Assembly (NCBI GenBank): GCA_002300355.1
Contig: NSGV01000001.1
Coordinates: 930,001 to 994,000, forward strand
DNA: 64,000 nucleotides
Direction: 5' to 3'
From: Streptomyces sp. TLI_235
GTDB taxonomy: Bacteria > Actinomycetota > Actinomycetes > Streptomycetales > Streptomycetaceae
This document shows positions 34,655 to 42,755 of the stretch, in pieces. The position numbers and the translations under genes are program-made. Position 1 is the first letter of the stretch. Each line of letters begins with the position of its first letter. A model generated the notes under the pieces. The model was not told the origin of the DNA. It saw nothing but the letters and a program-made list of their open reading frames with translations, and did no database searches.

Positions 34655-35458
34655 ATGGAGCCGCCCCCGCCCCCGGACCGCGCCGACGGCCCGCCGGCCG
34701 CCGCCGCTCGCGACCGGGAGGCACCGGACCACCCGGCCGCCGCGGCCGCCGCCACCCGCAGCCTCGCCGAGCTGGACGAGCTGGTCGTCGACTGCCGGGC
34801 CTGCCCGCGGCTGGTCACCTGGCGGGAGCAGGCGGCCCGGATCAAGCGCCGCGCCTACCAGGACGACGAGTACTGGGCCCGCCCGATCCCCGGCTTCGGG
34901 CCGACCGATGCCGCCCTGGTGATCGTCGGGCTGGCCCCGGCCGCGCACGGCGCCAACCGCACCGGGCGGATCTTCACAGGCGACCCCTCCGGCGACCTGC
35001 TGTACGCCGCCCTGCACGAGCTCGGCCTGGCCTCACAGCCGCACGCCACCTGGCGGGACGACGGGATGGTGCTGCACGGCGTGCGGATCACCGACCCGGT
35101 GCGGTGCTGTCCGCCGGAGAACCGGCCGACCCGGGACGAACGGGACACCTGCCGGCCGTGGATCGCCCGCGAGTTCGGATACCTGCGGCCGACCGTCCGC
35201 GCGGTGGTCGCCCTCGGCGGCTTCGCCTGGGAGGCCGTCCTCCCCGCCCTCGCCGCCTCCGGCCGGACGATCCCCCGCCCCCGCCCGGCCTTCGGCCACG
35301 GCGCCCGGGCCACCCTGCCCGCCACCGACGGCGGCCCGCCCCTGGAACTCTTCGGCTGCTACCACGTGAGCCCCCGCAACACCTACACCGGCCGCCTCAC
35401 CCCCGCCATGCTCCGCGACCTCCTCGCCACCGCCGCCCACACCGCCGGCCTCCGCTGA
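34655..35458 (+). CDS. Uracil-DNA glycosylase, type 5 (UDGb)
   Basis: This 267-residue protein contains the family 5 motifs GLAPAAHGANRTGRIFTGD and HVSPRNTYTGRLT. Cysteines in CRACPRLVTW, RCCPPENRP and TCRPW probably bind a 4Fe-4S cluster. Motif A keeps GLAP, typical of UDGb, which removes uracil, hypoxanthine and other deaminated bases from DNA. An Ala/Pro-rich N-terminal extension of about 40 residues precedes the domain. The ATG at 34655 is the first start near the domain. Confidence 0.9.
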   Translation: MEPPPPPDRADGPPAAAARDREAPDHPAAAAAATRSLAELDELVVDCRACPRLVTWREQAARIKRRAYQDDEYWARPIPGFGPTDAALVIVGLAPAAHGANRTGRIFTGDPSGDLLYAALHELGLASQPHATWRDDGMVLHGVRITDPVRCCPPENRPTRDERDTCRPWIAREFGYLRPTVRAVVALGGFAWEAVLPALAASGRTIPRPRPAFGHGARATLPATDGGPPLELFGCYHVSPRNTYTGRLTPAMLRDLLATAAHTAGLR

Positions 35459-35534
35459 CCCGACCCCACCGGGAGGAAGCGGTCCGTTCCTTCCGCCTCG
35501 CGCAGTTCCGCGCGCCCCCGAGGAGTCGCACCGT

Positions 35535-36398
35535 TCAGAACGTGGGCGGTGCGCTCGCCTTCTGCCAGATGTCCGGGAGGCGGGCGCGGTCGGCGGCTGC
35601 GGCGGTGAGCTGGCGGTCGTAGAGGACGCCGTAGGCGAAGGCGTGCCGGGGGTCGGTGGCGGCGAGGGTGTGCAGGGTACGGCCGGCGAGGACGGCGTCC
35701 TGGTGGGTGCCGAGGACGTCCTGGAGGGCTTTCATCCGGCGGACGAACCCGGTGGCCGCCGGACCGGCCGGCTCGCCGGCGTAGCGGGCGCGTTTGGCGG
35801 CCTTGCGGGCCTCGTGCAGGGCGGTGTCGGTGGCGTCGCCGGGTGCGGCACGGCGGGCCTCGTCGATCCGGCGGGCGGTGCGGCGCTGCTGGCGGCGGGC
35901 GACCCGGGTGAGTTCGGCGGGGGCGGGGCGGTCGGCGCGGGCCGTGAAGCGGGGTTCGGCGGCCAGTCCGCGCAGGGCGGCGAGCAGCGCGGGGAGGCCG
36001 GGGCCGTCGAGCGCGGCGAGTGCCTCGGGGCGGGCTCCGGCGGTGCCTTCGGCGGCCCAGGCGGAGACGGCGGCGGCGACCTCGTCCGGGTGGCAGTCGG
36101 CGGGCAGGGCACGGGCGTCGGCGGTGAGCCGTTCGCCGAGGACCTCGGTGTCCCGGGCGGCGCCGAGGGCGGCGGCGAGGTCCTTGAGCCCGGTGACGAG
36201 GGCGGTGGTGTCGGTGCCGATCAGCGGGCGGTAGGCCTGCAGGGTGCTGCGCAGCCGGCGGCAGGTGATCCGCATCTGGTGGACGGCGTCCGGCTCGTCG
36301 GCGCGGACGGCTTCCACGAGTCCGGCAAGGGTCTCGGTCTGCCGGGCGATCCAGGCGGCGAGGACCGTGCCGGCGGTGGGCTCGGGTCCGTGCGGCAC
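35535..36398 (-). CDS. CHAD-domain protein
   Basis: This 287-residue helical protein has the CHAD signatures EPDAVHQMRITCRRLRSTL and ALHEARKAAKRARYAGEP, rich in conserved His and Arg/Lys. CHAD domains bind inorganic polyphosphate. The chosen GTG (36398) lies about 8 nt after a gaaagagg stretch. No CYTH triphosphatase partner is adjacent. Confidence 0.88.
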   Translation of the reverse strand: MPHGPEPTAGTVLAAWIARQTETLAGLVEAVRADEPDAVHQMRITCRRLRSTLQAYRPLIGTDTTALVTGLKDLAAALGAARDTEVLGERLTADARALPADCHPDEVAAAVSAWAAEGTAGARPEALAALDGPGLPALLAALRGLAAEPRFTARADRPAPAELTRVARRQQRRTARRIDEARRAAPGDATDTALHEARKAAKRARYAGEPAGPAATGFVRRMKALQDVLGTHQDAVLAGRTLHTLAATDPRHAFAYGVLYDRQLTAAAADRARLPDIWQKASAPPTF

Positions 36399-36527
36399 GC
36401 TGACCACCCTCTTTCCGGGGTTTCCAGGGTATGCCTGCGGTGGCGCGAACCGGGCGGGTGCTGACGCCGTGTCACCCGCGCGTGCGCTTACGCGGCCTTG
36501 ATCGGCACCGTGGCATACTCGCTCTCC

Positions 36528-37181
36528 ATGACCGAGAGCCGGGCGACGAGGGTTCTGCGGGCCGCGGTGTTCACCGCCCTCGCAGTGCCGCTCGCTGCCC
36601 TGGGCCAGGTCGTCCTGACCGGTCGGCCGCTGCCGTTGACGCTGGTTCTGGGGTGTACGGCGGCCGTGTTCCTGGTGGCCCTCGCGCTGGACGGCGCGCG
36701 GCACGGCCTGTGGCGGCTGGCGGCCGTGATGGTGCCGGTCGAGCTGCTGCTGAACACCGCGTTCAACCTGGGGCAGGACGGCTGTGCCACGGTCGCCGCC
36801 CGTTCGCACGGGGTGGATCTGCTGGTGTGCGGCGGCGGTTCGGTGGACGGCAGCCCGGTGCTGTCGGGTCTCGCCGGGCAGTCCGCCGGGTCGCTGCGGC
36901 TGCTGGTGGTGCTGGCGCATCTGGTGCTGGCGCTGGCCGCGGCGCTGTGGCTGCGGCTGGGTGATGCCGCGCTCGGCGGCGCCGCGCAGGTGCTGCGCGC
37001 GCTGCGGGCGGTGGCCGGTTCCGCCGTCGGGCGGCTGCTGTCGGTTCTCGCGCCGCTGCCGGCCTGCCCGGCCGAGTTGGCGCCCTCGCCGGAGGCGTGG
37101 GGTCCACTGCCCCGTCCGGAGTCCGTGGTTCCCTCGCCGGCGCCGCGCCGCGGTCCGCCGGTGGTCGCGCTCGCCTGCTGA
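36528..37181 (+). CDS. Integral membrane protein upstream of the disulfide-bond genes
   Basis: This 217-residue protein has four hydrophobic segments (VLRAAVFTALAVPLAALG, LVLGCTAAVFLVALAL, LAAVMVPVELLLNTAFNLG, LLVVLAHLVLALAAALWLRL). A cysteine-bearing loop lies between helices 3 and 4 (GQDGCATVAARS, LLVCGGGS). The C-terminal 50 residues are Pro-rich and cytoplasmic. I cannot name a family. Its position before dsbA and VKOR suggests a role at the membrane with them. Confidence 0.7.
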   Translation: MTESRATRVLRAAVFTALAVPLAALGQVVLTGRPLPLTLVLGCTAAVFLVALALDGARHGLWRLAAVMVPVELLLNTAFNLGQDGCATVAARSHGVDLLVCGGGSVDGSPVLSGLAGQSAGSLRLLVVLAHLVLALAAALWLRLGDAALGGAAQVLRALRAVAGSAVGRLLSVLAPLPACPAELAPSPEAWGPLPRPESVVPSPAPRRGPPVVALAC

Positions 37182-37295
37182 CGGCGTCGCCGTCGGGCGG
37201 GTGGGCCTGAGCGCCACTCCCCCATTCTTCGGTGTGCCACTGCGCGGCCGCGCGGCCCGGTGGTGTGCCCGTACGCGAGGATTCGACGGATCATC

Positions 37296-38087
37296 ATGAC
37301 CAACCAGCCCCAGCAGTCCGGTACCTCGGCCCGTGAGCGTCTCCAGGAGGCGCACCGCCGGGAGAAGAAGGCGGCCGCCGTCCGGCGGCGCGCGGTGATC
37401 GCGGTGAGCGTGGTCGCGGCGCTCGCCGTGGTGGGCGGCACGGTGGCGGCGATCGCCACCGCCTCGGACTCCGACCCGGCCGCCTCGGCGCCGCTGACCG
37501 TGCCGGCGAACACCTCCGGCAAGGACGGCACCGTGGTGGTGTACGGCAAGGCGGACGCGCCGCACACGCTGCAGGTGTACGAGGACTTCCGCTGCCCGGT
37601 CTGCAAGCAGTTCGAGGCCTCGGCGGGCAAGACGGTGCAGCAGCTCGCGGACAGCGGCGAGTACAAGATCGAGTACCACTTGGCGGCGTTCCTGGACAAG
37701 AACCTCGGCGGCAAGGGCTCGCGGACGGCGCTGGCCGCCGCGGGTGCGGCGCTGAACGAGGGCGTGGACAAGTTCAAGCAGTTCCACGACGTGCTGTACG
37801 CCGAGCAGCCGGACGAGCGCGAGGACGGCTTCGGGGACGTCAACCGGATCCTGGAGCTGGCGGAGAAGGTGCCGGGGCTGAAGACGGAGGCGTTCACCAA
37901 GGCGGTCACCGAGGGCACCTACCGGCCGTGGGCGGCCAAGGTCGACGCGGCGTTCTCGGCGAGCGGCGCCCAGGGCACCCCGACGGTGGTGCTGGACGGC
38001 AAGGTGCTGAACGTCTTCGGCCAGGACGGCAAGCCGGTGACGGGCGAGCAGTGGACCGCGCTGGTCCGCCGGACGACCGGGGCCTGA
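37296..38087 (+). CDS. DsbA-like thiol:disulfide oxidoreductase, membrane-anchored
   Basis: This 263-residue protein has a basic N-terminus, one membrane helix (AVIAVSVVAALAVVGGTVAA) and an extracytoplasmic thioredoxin-fold domain. The redox motif is CPVC in VYEDFRCPVCKQFE, and the cis-Pro loop is GAQGTPTVVLDGK. It should insert disulfides into exported proteins. The stop lies 1 bp before the VKOR start, so reoxidation by that partner is strongly implied. Confidence 0.92.
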   Translation: MTNQPQQSGTSARERLQEAHRREKKAAAVRRRAVIAVSVVAALAVVGGTVAAIATASDSDPAASAPLTVPANTSGKDGTVVVYGKADAPHTLQVYEDFRCPVCKQFEASAGKTVQQLADSGEYKIEYHLAAFLDKNLGGKGSRTALAAAGAALNEGVDKFKQFHDVLYAEQPDEREDGFGDVNRILELAEKVPGLKTEAFTKAVTEGTYRPWAAKVDAAFSASGAQGTPTVVLDGKVLNVFGQDGKPVTGEQWTALVRRTTGA

Positions 38088-38088
38088 C

Positions 38089-38682
38089 ATGGCTTCCGGT
38101 GCGACGATCGGTTCCGGGCGGGGCCTTGCCCGGCTGCTGGTGGTGAGCGGCCTGCTTGGCCTGGCCGCCTCGGCGGTGCTGACCTTCGACAAGCTGCGGA
38201 TGCTGGAGAACCCGGGCTACCGGCCGGGCTGCAGCATCAATCCGGTGATCAGCTGCGGCTCGCTGATGCGCACCGACCAGGCGTCGGTGTTCGGCTTCCC
38301 CAATCCGCTGCTCGGGCTGGCGGCGTTCGCGGTGCTGATCGCGGCCGGCGCCGGACTGCTGGCGGGTGCCCGCTACCGCCGCTGGTACTGGCTGGGGCTG
38401 CAGGCGGGCGCGCTGGCCGGGCTGGGCTTCACCGTCTGGCTGATCACCCAGGCGCTGTACGAGATCGGGGCGCTCTGCCCGTACTGCATGGTGGTGTGGG
38501 CGGTGGTCGGGCCGTTGGCCTGGTACGTGACGCTGCACAACCTGCGGACGGGGGTGCTCCCGGCGCCGCGCTGGTGGCCGTCGGTGGCCCGGTACCACTG
38601 GGTGGTGCCCGCGCTCTGGCACCTGGGGATCGCCCTGCTGGTCCTCAACCGGTTCTGGTACTACTGGCGCACGCTGCTCTGA
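38089..38682 (+). CDS. Vitamin K epoxide reductase family protein (DsbA reoxidase); 3' end is the element's attachment site
   Basis: This 197-residue protein has four to five membrane helices. The quinone-side redox motif is CPYC (IGALCPYCMVVWA), and the outer-loop cysteine pair lies in GCSINPVISCGSL. In actinobacteria VKOR replaces DsbB: it takes electrons from DsbA and reduces menaquinone. The last codons (WYYWRTLL stop) coincide with the left repeat of the integrated element, so the C-terminus may be supplied by the element rather than by the original chromosome. The gene is intact. Confidence 0.92.
   Translation: MASGATIGSGRGLARLLVVSGLLGLAASAVLTFDKLRMLENPGYRPGCSINPVISCGSLMRTDQASVFGFPNPLLGLAAFAVLIAAGAGLLAGARYRRWYWLGLQAGALAGLGFTVWLITQALYEIGALCPYCMVVWAVVGPLAWYVTLHNLRTGVLPAPRWWPSVARYHWVVPALWHLGIALLVLNRFWYYWRTLL
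38655..38682 (+). other. attL core repeat
   Basis: ctggtactactggc (38655-38668) is identical at 56710-56723. The following 14 bp match at 10 positions and end in the VKOR TGA. Both copies translate as WYYW(R/Q)TLL-stop, so integration restores the gene. Confidence 0.8.
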
Positions 38683-38694
38683 TGGACGACTCCC

Positions 38695-38732
38695 GATGGC
38701 TCCCACCTGCGGTTTTCCAGGTGGGAGCCATC
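38695..38732. terminator. Perfect 15-bp hairpin between VKOR and the integrase
   Basis: GATGGCTCCCACCTG pairs perfectly with its complement at 38718-38732 across an 8-nt loop containing TTTT. It would stop transcripts from both the VKOR operon and the element's int-end genes. Confidence 0.7.
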
Positions 38733-38746
38733 ACCGTGTCTCCTCT

Positions 38747-38764
38747 GGGCCGTCTACGGGCCGT
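38747..38764. promoter_or_regulatory. Left integrase arm-type sites
   Basis: GGGCCGT occurs at 38747-38753 and 38758-38764, 11 bp apart (one helical turn). The same pair with the same spacing is found near the right end (56585-56602). Paired arm sites at both ends fit tyrosine integrase binding. Confidence 0.55.
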
Positions 38765-40000
38765 CCGGGCGGTCAGCCGGGCCCTTGTAGAGGGCGTCGA
38801 CGGCCCGGCGGGTCCTGTCGGGGCTGCTCGGCATGAGATGCGTGTAGGTCCGGAGGGTGATCGCCGCGTCTGCGTGTCCCAGGTACTCGCTCAGCGCCTT
38901 GATGTTCTCGCCGGCGTCGAGCAGGACGGAGGCGTAGAAGTGCCTGAGCGCGTGCATTCCGTCCCGGGGCGCGCTGGCGTGCCGCTGCCCCGGCCGCGGG
39001 ATTGGGATCACGCCGGCCGCCGCCAGTGCGGGTTTCCACAGCGACTCGTTGAACGTCGAGCGGCGAAAGGTGCCCCAGCGGCATCGGTGAAGAGCAGGAA
39101 CTTGGTGACCTTGGGGCCGTCCCATGTTCGCCATGGGAGCGTCACGGCGACTGGGGGAAAGGCGGCGATGTGATCTCTGAGAATGGCCGAGACGGCCGTC
39201 GGCAGAGGTACGTCGCGCACCTTGTTTCCCTTCGGGGGCGCGAACACCAACCCCTGCCGGAGAACCTTGGTCTGCAAGGCGACGTGCAGGGTTCCTGCCT
39301 CGAAGTCGATCGCGTCGACTGCCAGGCCCAGGATCTCTCCCTGCCGCAGCCCGCATCCTCCCCCGAGGTCCACCATCGGGCGAAGTTCCTGCGGAAGCCC
39401 GGCTCGAACCGCGAAAACGCGGTCCGCCGTCCACGGGACGACGCGCTCTCGGCGGGACGACGGCTGACGGACCGAACGGGAAGCGCAAGGGTTCCGCACG
39501 AGGAAGCCGTCGTCCACGCCCGCGGAGAGCACCGCTCGGGCATCGGTGTAGATGATCCCGATGTACGACGCCGCCAAGCCGGCTCCTTCCAGCCGCTTGA
39601 GCCACTCCCGGATGTGGGCGGGCTGGAACGTTCCCATGGGACGGGCTCCGATGTACGGGAGCACGTGTAGACGGAGCCGCCTTTCGGTGCCCTCCTGGGT
39701 AACAGCGTCCGTTGTCTGGGAGGCCAACCACCGCGCGGCGTACTCCTGGAACGTCGTGCGGGCAGCCTTGGGGTCCAGGTATTGGCCGCGCTCCATGTCG
39801 GACCGCGTCTGCGCCAACCAGAGGTCCGCCTCCCGCTTCTTGCCGTCAGGAAACGATCGGCTCAGCTCCTTGCCGTCGGGCCCGATGTAGCGGGCCCGGT
39901 AACGCATCCCGGCGCCGTAGCGCTCCGCCTTGACGCGCCGTGCCTTCCCGTCCGGGCCGGGTTTCGTCTTGTACCAGCGGTCCTGAATGTGTCCGGCCAA
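38754..40000 (-). pseudogene. Tyrosine site-specific integrase, with an internal frameshift
   Basis: From ATG 40000, the N-terminal arm-binding and SAM-like domains (TTFQEYAARWL) lead into the catalytic domain with the first Arg in GCGLRQGEILGL. Near 39070-39085 one base is missing. The rest continues in another frame: FRRSTFNESLWKP, HALRHFYASVLLDAG, LGHADAAITLRTYTHL, which contain H-x-x-R, the second His and the nucleophile Tyr. The last residues stop at 38754, inside the left arm site. The corrected length is about 414 residues. If the break is real, the element is locked in place; one missing C in ttcgccgc would repair it. Confidence 0.8.
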
Positions 40001-40003
40001 GGG

Positions 40004-40276
40004 TCAGGCCACCTCTCGGTTCTGCTTGGCCACCCACTGGGCGACCTCGGTGGGGTCGTAGCGCAGGTGCCGGCCCACGCGGAATCCGGGCGGGCCGGTG
40101 CGCTTGCGGCGCCACTGGTAGATGGTTTCCAGCGGCACCTCGAAGAGCGCTGCGATGTCCTCCGGCGTGAGGTAGCGGGTGGGCAGCGAGAGCGCTGGCG
40201 ATCCGTCGGCCCGGCGACGGGAGGCGGAAGCGTCGGCTGCGAGGTCGAAAGCGGGGGTGGGGCGGGGCCTTGTCAT
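40004..40276 (-). CDS. Excisionase-like MerR/HTH-17 protein (Xis)
   Basis: A 90-residue protein ends in a DNA-binding domain: YLTPEDIAALFEVPLETIYQWRRKRTGPPGFRVG, then HLRYDPTEVAQWV. This is the excisionase-type winged helix found beside AICE integrases. Only 3 bp separate its stop from the integrase ATG, so they are surely co-transcribed. The start chosen is ATG 40276, after gagaacgg. Seven GTGACA-type motifs lie just upstream. Confidence 0.85.
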   Translation of the reverse strand: MTRPRPTPAFDLAADASASRRRADGSPALSLPTRYLTPEDIAALFEVPLETIYQWRRKRTGPPGFRVGRHLRYDPTEVAQWVAKQNREVA

Positions 40277-40297
40277 AGGCCGTTCTCCTCTGTGGGG

Positions 40298-40410
40298 TGT
40301 GACAGCGAGTGGGGCTGTCACTGCGGGTGTCACTGACATATGGGCTGGTCAGCGGCCCGCGGTGACAGGTGTGACAGATGTGACAGTCAGGGGGTGGTCC
40401 GGCTTGTCAC
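40298..40410. repeat. Cluster of seven GTGACA/TGTCAC motifs upstream of xis-int
   Basis: GTGACA occurs at 40299, 40362, 40371 and 40380 and TGTCAC at 40316, 40328 and 40405. The three copies at 40362-40388 are spaced exactly 9 bp. They lie between xis and the end of the replication ATPase gene and probably form an operator. Confidence 0.65.
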
Positions 40411-41510
40411 ACCGGCTCGGGCGCGACGTAGGCGCCGCTGGAATCCGTGCGGAGCTGGCCGTCCTTGGCCATGCGGGTGCACGCCTGCCGGGTGTTGGCG
40501 TAGTCGAGGCCGGTCGCGTTGGCGATGTCCTTGGGGCGGGCTCCCGGGTGTGAGCGGACGTGGGCGAGGATCGTGGCGCGGGTGTCGCCGATGGTGTGGT
40601 CGCTGGCGGGTCCGTCGAGCAGCAGCCAATTACCGGTGTCGGGTTGGAAGCTGAGGGCATGTTCGGCTTCGTCGACGTCGCGGCCGGTGATGTGCAGGAC
40701 GCCGTCGGCCTTGCCGCGTGAGCGTTTGAGGACGAGGGTGGCGTCAGCGGCACCGGCGAGGCCGTTGGTGCCGGAGACCTCGGCGAGGAAGTCATCCGAG
40801 CCCATCTTGCGGACGTGGTGGACGAGGATCGTGGCCACCGAGTGGCGGTCGGCGACCTGCTTGACGTAGCCGATGGCGGCGTAGTCGGCGTCGTACGCGG
40901 CCACCCCGGGGGCGGAGCTGCCGCGGACCTTGGCGAACACGTCGATGACGACCAGCCGTGCGTCCGGGTTCTGGGTGAGCCAGCGGTCGAGGGCGTCGGC
41001 GCCGCCCTGGGGCAGCGGCGGGAACTCGGTGACGATGGTCAGGTCCCGCGGGGCGGGCCTGCCGGCGAGGAGTTTGCCCATGCGGGTCTTGAGGCGGCGC
41101 GGGGTGTCCTCCAGAGCGAGGTAGAGCACGGGTCCCGCTTCGACCGGGACGGTGCCGAAGGCGGGGCGCCCGGCGGCAACGTCCAGGCCCAGGCCCAGGG
41201 AGAGCCAGGACTTGCCGACCTTGGGCGGTCCGGCAAGGAGGCTGACGCCCTCGGCGAAGAACCCGGGAACGGCCCACCTCGGCTCCGGGAAGTCGGTGGC
41301 CATCAGGTCGGCGGCGTTCCACACCGCGCGGGGCCTGGGCGGCCCCTGGGTGGCCGTGGGGTCGGCCTGTGGCGGCTCGGGGCCGGGGTCGGCCCACGAA
41401 TCCGCGTAGGGGCTGTTCTCGTCCGGCCAGGGGGCGTCCTGCGCGTCGTCGTGGACGACGCGCAGGTGCAGTGCGGGTCGCGGGTTGTCCGGGCCCGCGG
41501 GGCGCGTCAT
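40407..41510 (-). CDS. RecA/DnaB-like AAA ATPase (replication module)
   Basis: This 367-residue protein has a Walker A (AGPPKVGKSW near residue 92-98), Walker B (RLVVIDVFAKV near 188) and a sensor strand ATILVHHVRKMG. The ATPase core resembles the RepA/AAA_25 hexameric helicase family. The C-terminus is a winged helix (ATILAHVRSHPGARPKDIA, then ACTRMAKDGQL). It overlaps the primase-polymerase stop by 4 nt (ATGA), so the two should act together, the ATPase as helicase or loader during element replication. Confidence 0.88.
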   Translation of the reverse strand: MTRPAGPDNPRPALHLRVVHDDAQDAPWPDENSPYADSWADPGPEPPQADPTATQGPPRPRAVWNAADLMATDFPEPRWAVPGFFAEGVSLLAGPPKVGKSWLSLGLGLDVAAGRPAFGTVPVEAGPVLYLALEDTPRRLKTRMGKLLAGRPAPRDLTIVTEFPPLPQGGADALDRWLTQNPDARLVVIDVFAKVRGSSAPGVAAYDADYAAIGYVKQVADRHSVATILVHHVRKMGSDDFLAEVSGTNGLAGAADATLVLKRSRGKADGVLHITGRDVDEAEHALSFQPDTGNWLLLDGPASDHTIGDTRATILAHVRSHPGARPKDIANATGLDYANTRQACTRMAKDGQLRTDSSGAYVAPEPV

Positions 41511-42394
41511 GCGGCGTACCCGGCCGCGGCGAAGCCGTTGGCGACGGCGCGGGCGGCGTATTCGGGCGGGACTCCGACGGAGGCGGCGGCGGCCACGAGG
41601 ACTTCGGCGATGGCGTCGAGGCCGCACGGCCCGGGGCACTGGGTGTGGAGGCCGGCGAGGAAGCCTGCGACGAAGAACGTCTGCGATCCGGCGCCGGTCT
41701 CGGTGTGGCTGCGGATCCTGGCCGCGCCGCGCTCCAGTCCGGTGCGGATGTACCGGTCGGTGTGGCGGCACCCGCGGCCCACCGTCCTCGCCCAGGTCGC
41801 CGTGGGAGGAGAAAACACCACCCCCGCCCGATCGGGGGGCGGGGTGGTGTTTTCCTCACGGGCCACCAGCTCCCGCACGACATCGGGCAGGGGCGTCATG
41901 GCACCGGTGCCGGGGCCGAGCCAACGGGCGTACTGCATGAGCGATTTGATGTCGACGCCGGGCCGGACCCGGTTGGCGGAGCGCATGGTGCCGCGGTAGA
42001 TCCAGTGCTCCCCGCGGGTGGTCGGCACGGTGCGCGTCGCGGGCAGGGCGGCCCGGGCCCAGGCGACGGCGGCGGCGGTGTCGAGGTCGACGACGGTCAC
42101 CCCGGCCCCGCCGGGGTGATAGGCCACCGCCCGGGCTTCGCGCCACGCCGGAGCCCACGCACGGCTGGTGAGGACGGCGGGGTCGGTGGTGGCGGCGGCC
42201 CATCCGTGGCATGGGGCCGGGCAGGTGCACGGCCCGGGCGTCTTCATGTTCGGCCGTCCGCCGCACGCAAGGTCCGCGCAGTCGGGGCAGTTGCCGAGCG
42301 TCCGTTTCCCGGCGCGCAGCATCAGGGCGGGGACGCCGAGGTGGGCCAGTTCGAGTGCCGTGAAGAGCAGTGGGTGCGGCTTGGGTGCGGGCAC
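41507..42394 (-). CDS. Bifunctional DNA primase/polymerase (prim-pol), RepPP type
   Basis: This 295-residue protein has a GTG start at 42394 and a ggagg ribosome-binding site. The prim-pol domain shows GAGVTVVDLDTAAAV, with D-x-D metal ligands, and TTRGEHWIYRG. A cysteine cluster (CPDCADLACGG, then CTCPAPCHGW) is inserted early and probably binds zinc. The C-terminal region has CPGPCGLDAIAEVLV. It should prime and extend DNA at the element's origin. A 44-bp hairpin lies within its coding sequence. Confidence 0.85.
   Translation of the reverse strand: MPAPKPHPLLFTALELAHLGVPALMLRAGKRTLGNCPDCADLACGGRPNMKTPGPCTCPAPCHGWAAATTDPAVLTSRAWAPAWREARAVAYHPGGAGVTVVDLDTAAAVAWARAALPATRTVPTTRGEHWIYRGTMRSANRVRPGVDIKSLMQYARWLGPGTGAMTPLPDVVRELVAREENTTPPPDRAGVVFSPPTATWARTVGRGCRHTDRYIRTGLERGAARIRSHTETGAGSQTFFVAGFLAGLHTQCPGPCGLDAIAEVLVAAAASVGVPPEYAARAVANGFAAAGYAA
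41811..41854. repeat. Long inverted repeat inside the prim-pol gene
   Basis: GAAAACACCACCCC (41811-41824) is perfectly complementary to 41841-41854. The 16-nt loop itself contains the palindrome CCCGATCGGG. It is AT-richer than the surrounding coding DNA. An origin, attenuator or RNA-stability element is possible. Confidence 0.6.
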
Positions 42395-42446
42395 GGATCC
42401 TCCGTTCGGTGCCCGCCCCGCGGTGGGCGGGGCGGGCCGGGGACGG

Positions 42447-42701
42447 TCAGGGGAAGTCGAGGGGGAGTTGGCCGTCGACTTCGATGTGCGGGGCGGGCGG
42501 CAGCAGGGCGTCAACGGCGGCGCGGTGCGCGTCGTCGGCGGCGTGGCAGATCACCTGCTGGTCGGCGGTGACGATCCAGCCCATGCGGCGCGCGTCGGCA
42601 GCGGCTTCGTCGGCGGTGTCGTGGAGCGGAAGGACGTCGTCGGCGTCGCCAGGGCAGATGTCGCAGGTGACGATGTGGAAGGTGTGGGGGCTGATGGGCA
42701 T
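42447..42701 (-). CDS. Hypothetical protein, 84 aa, CxxC-containing
   Basis: I do not recognise this small protein. It opens MPISPHTFHIVTCDICPGDADDVLPL and continues ADEAAADARRMGWIV, ICHAADDAHRAAVDALL and a C-terminal VDGQLPLDFP. The C-D-I-C plus a later Cys and His could hold a zinc ion. The terminal QLPLDF resembles a clamp-binding QLxLF peptide, which is notable because a clamp-like gene is next upstream. An aggagg ribosome-binding site precedes the ATG. Confidence 0.65.
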   Translation of the reverse strand: MPISPHTFHIVTCDICPGDADDVLPLHDTADEAAADARRMGWIVTADQQVICHAADDAHRAAVDALLPPAPHIEVDGQLPLDFP

Positions 42702-42755
42702 CGGTCCTCCTACCGGGGCCGGGGGCGAGGTGCGATCCCGCCGGTCGGGTGGTGC

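Noticed and set aside
38640..38760. A tRNA gene as the element's attachment site
   Set aside because: No cloverleaf could be drawn at either boundary; the repeats lie in the VKOR coding end.
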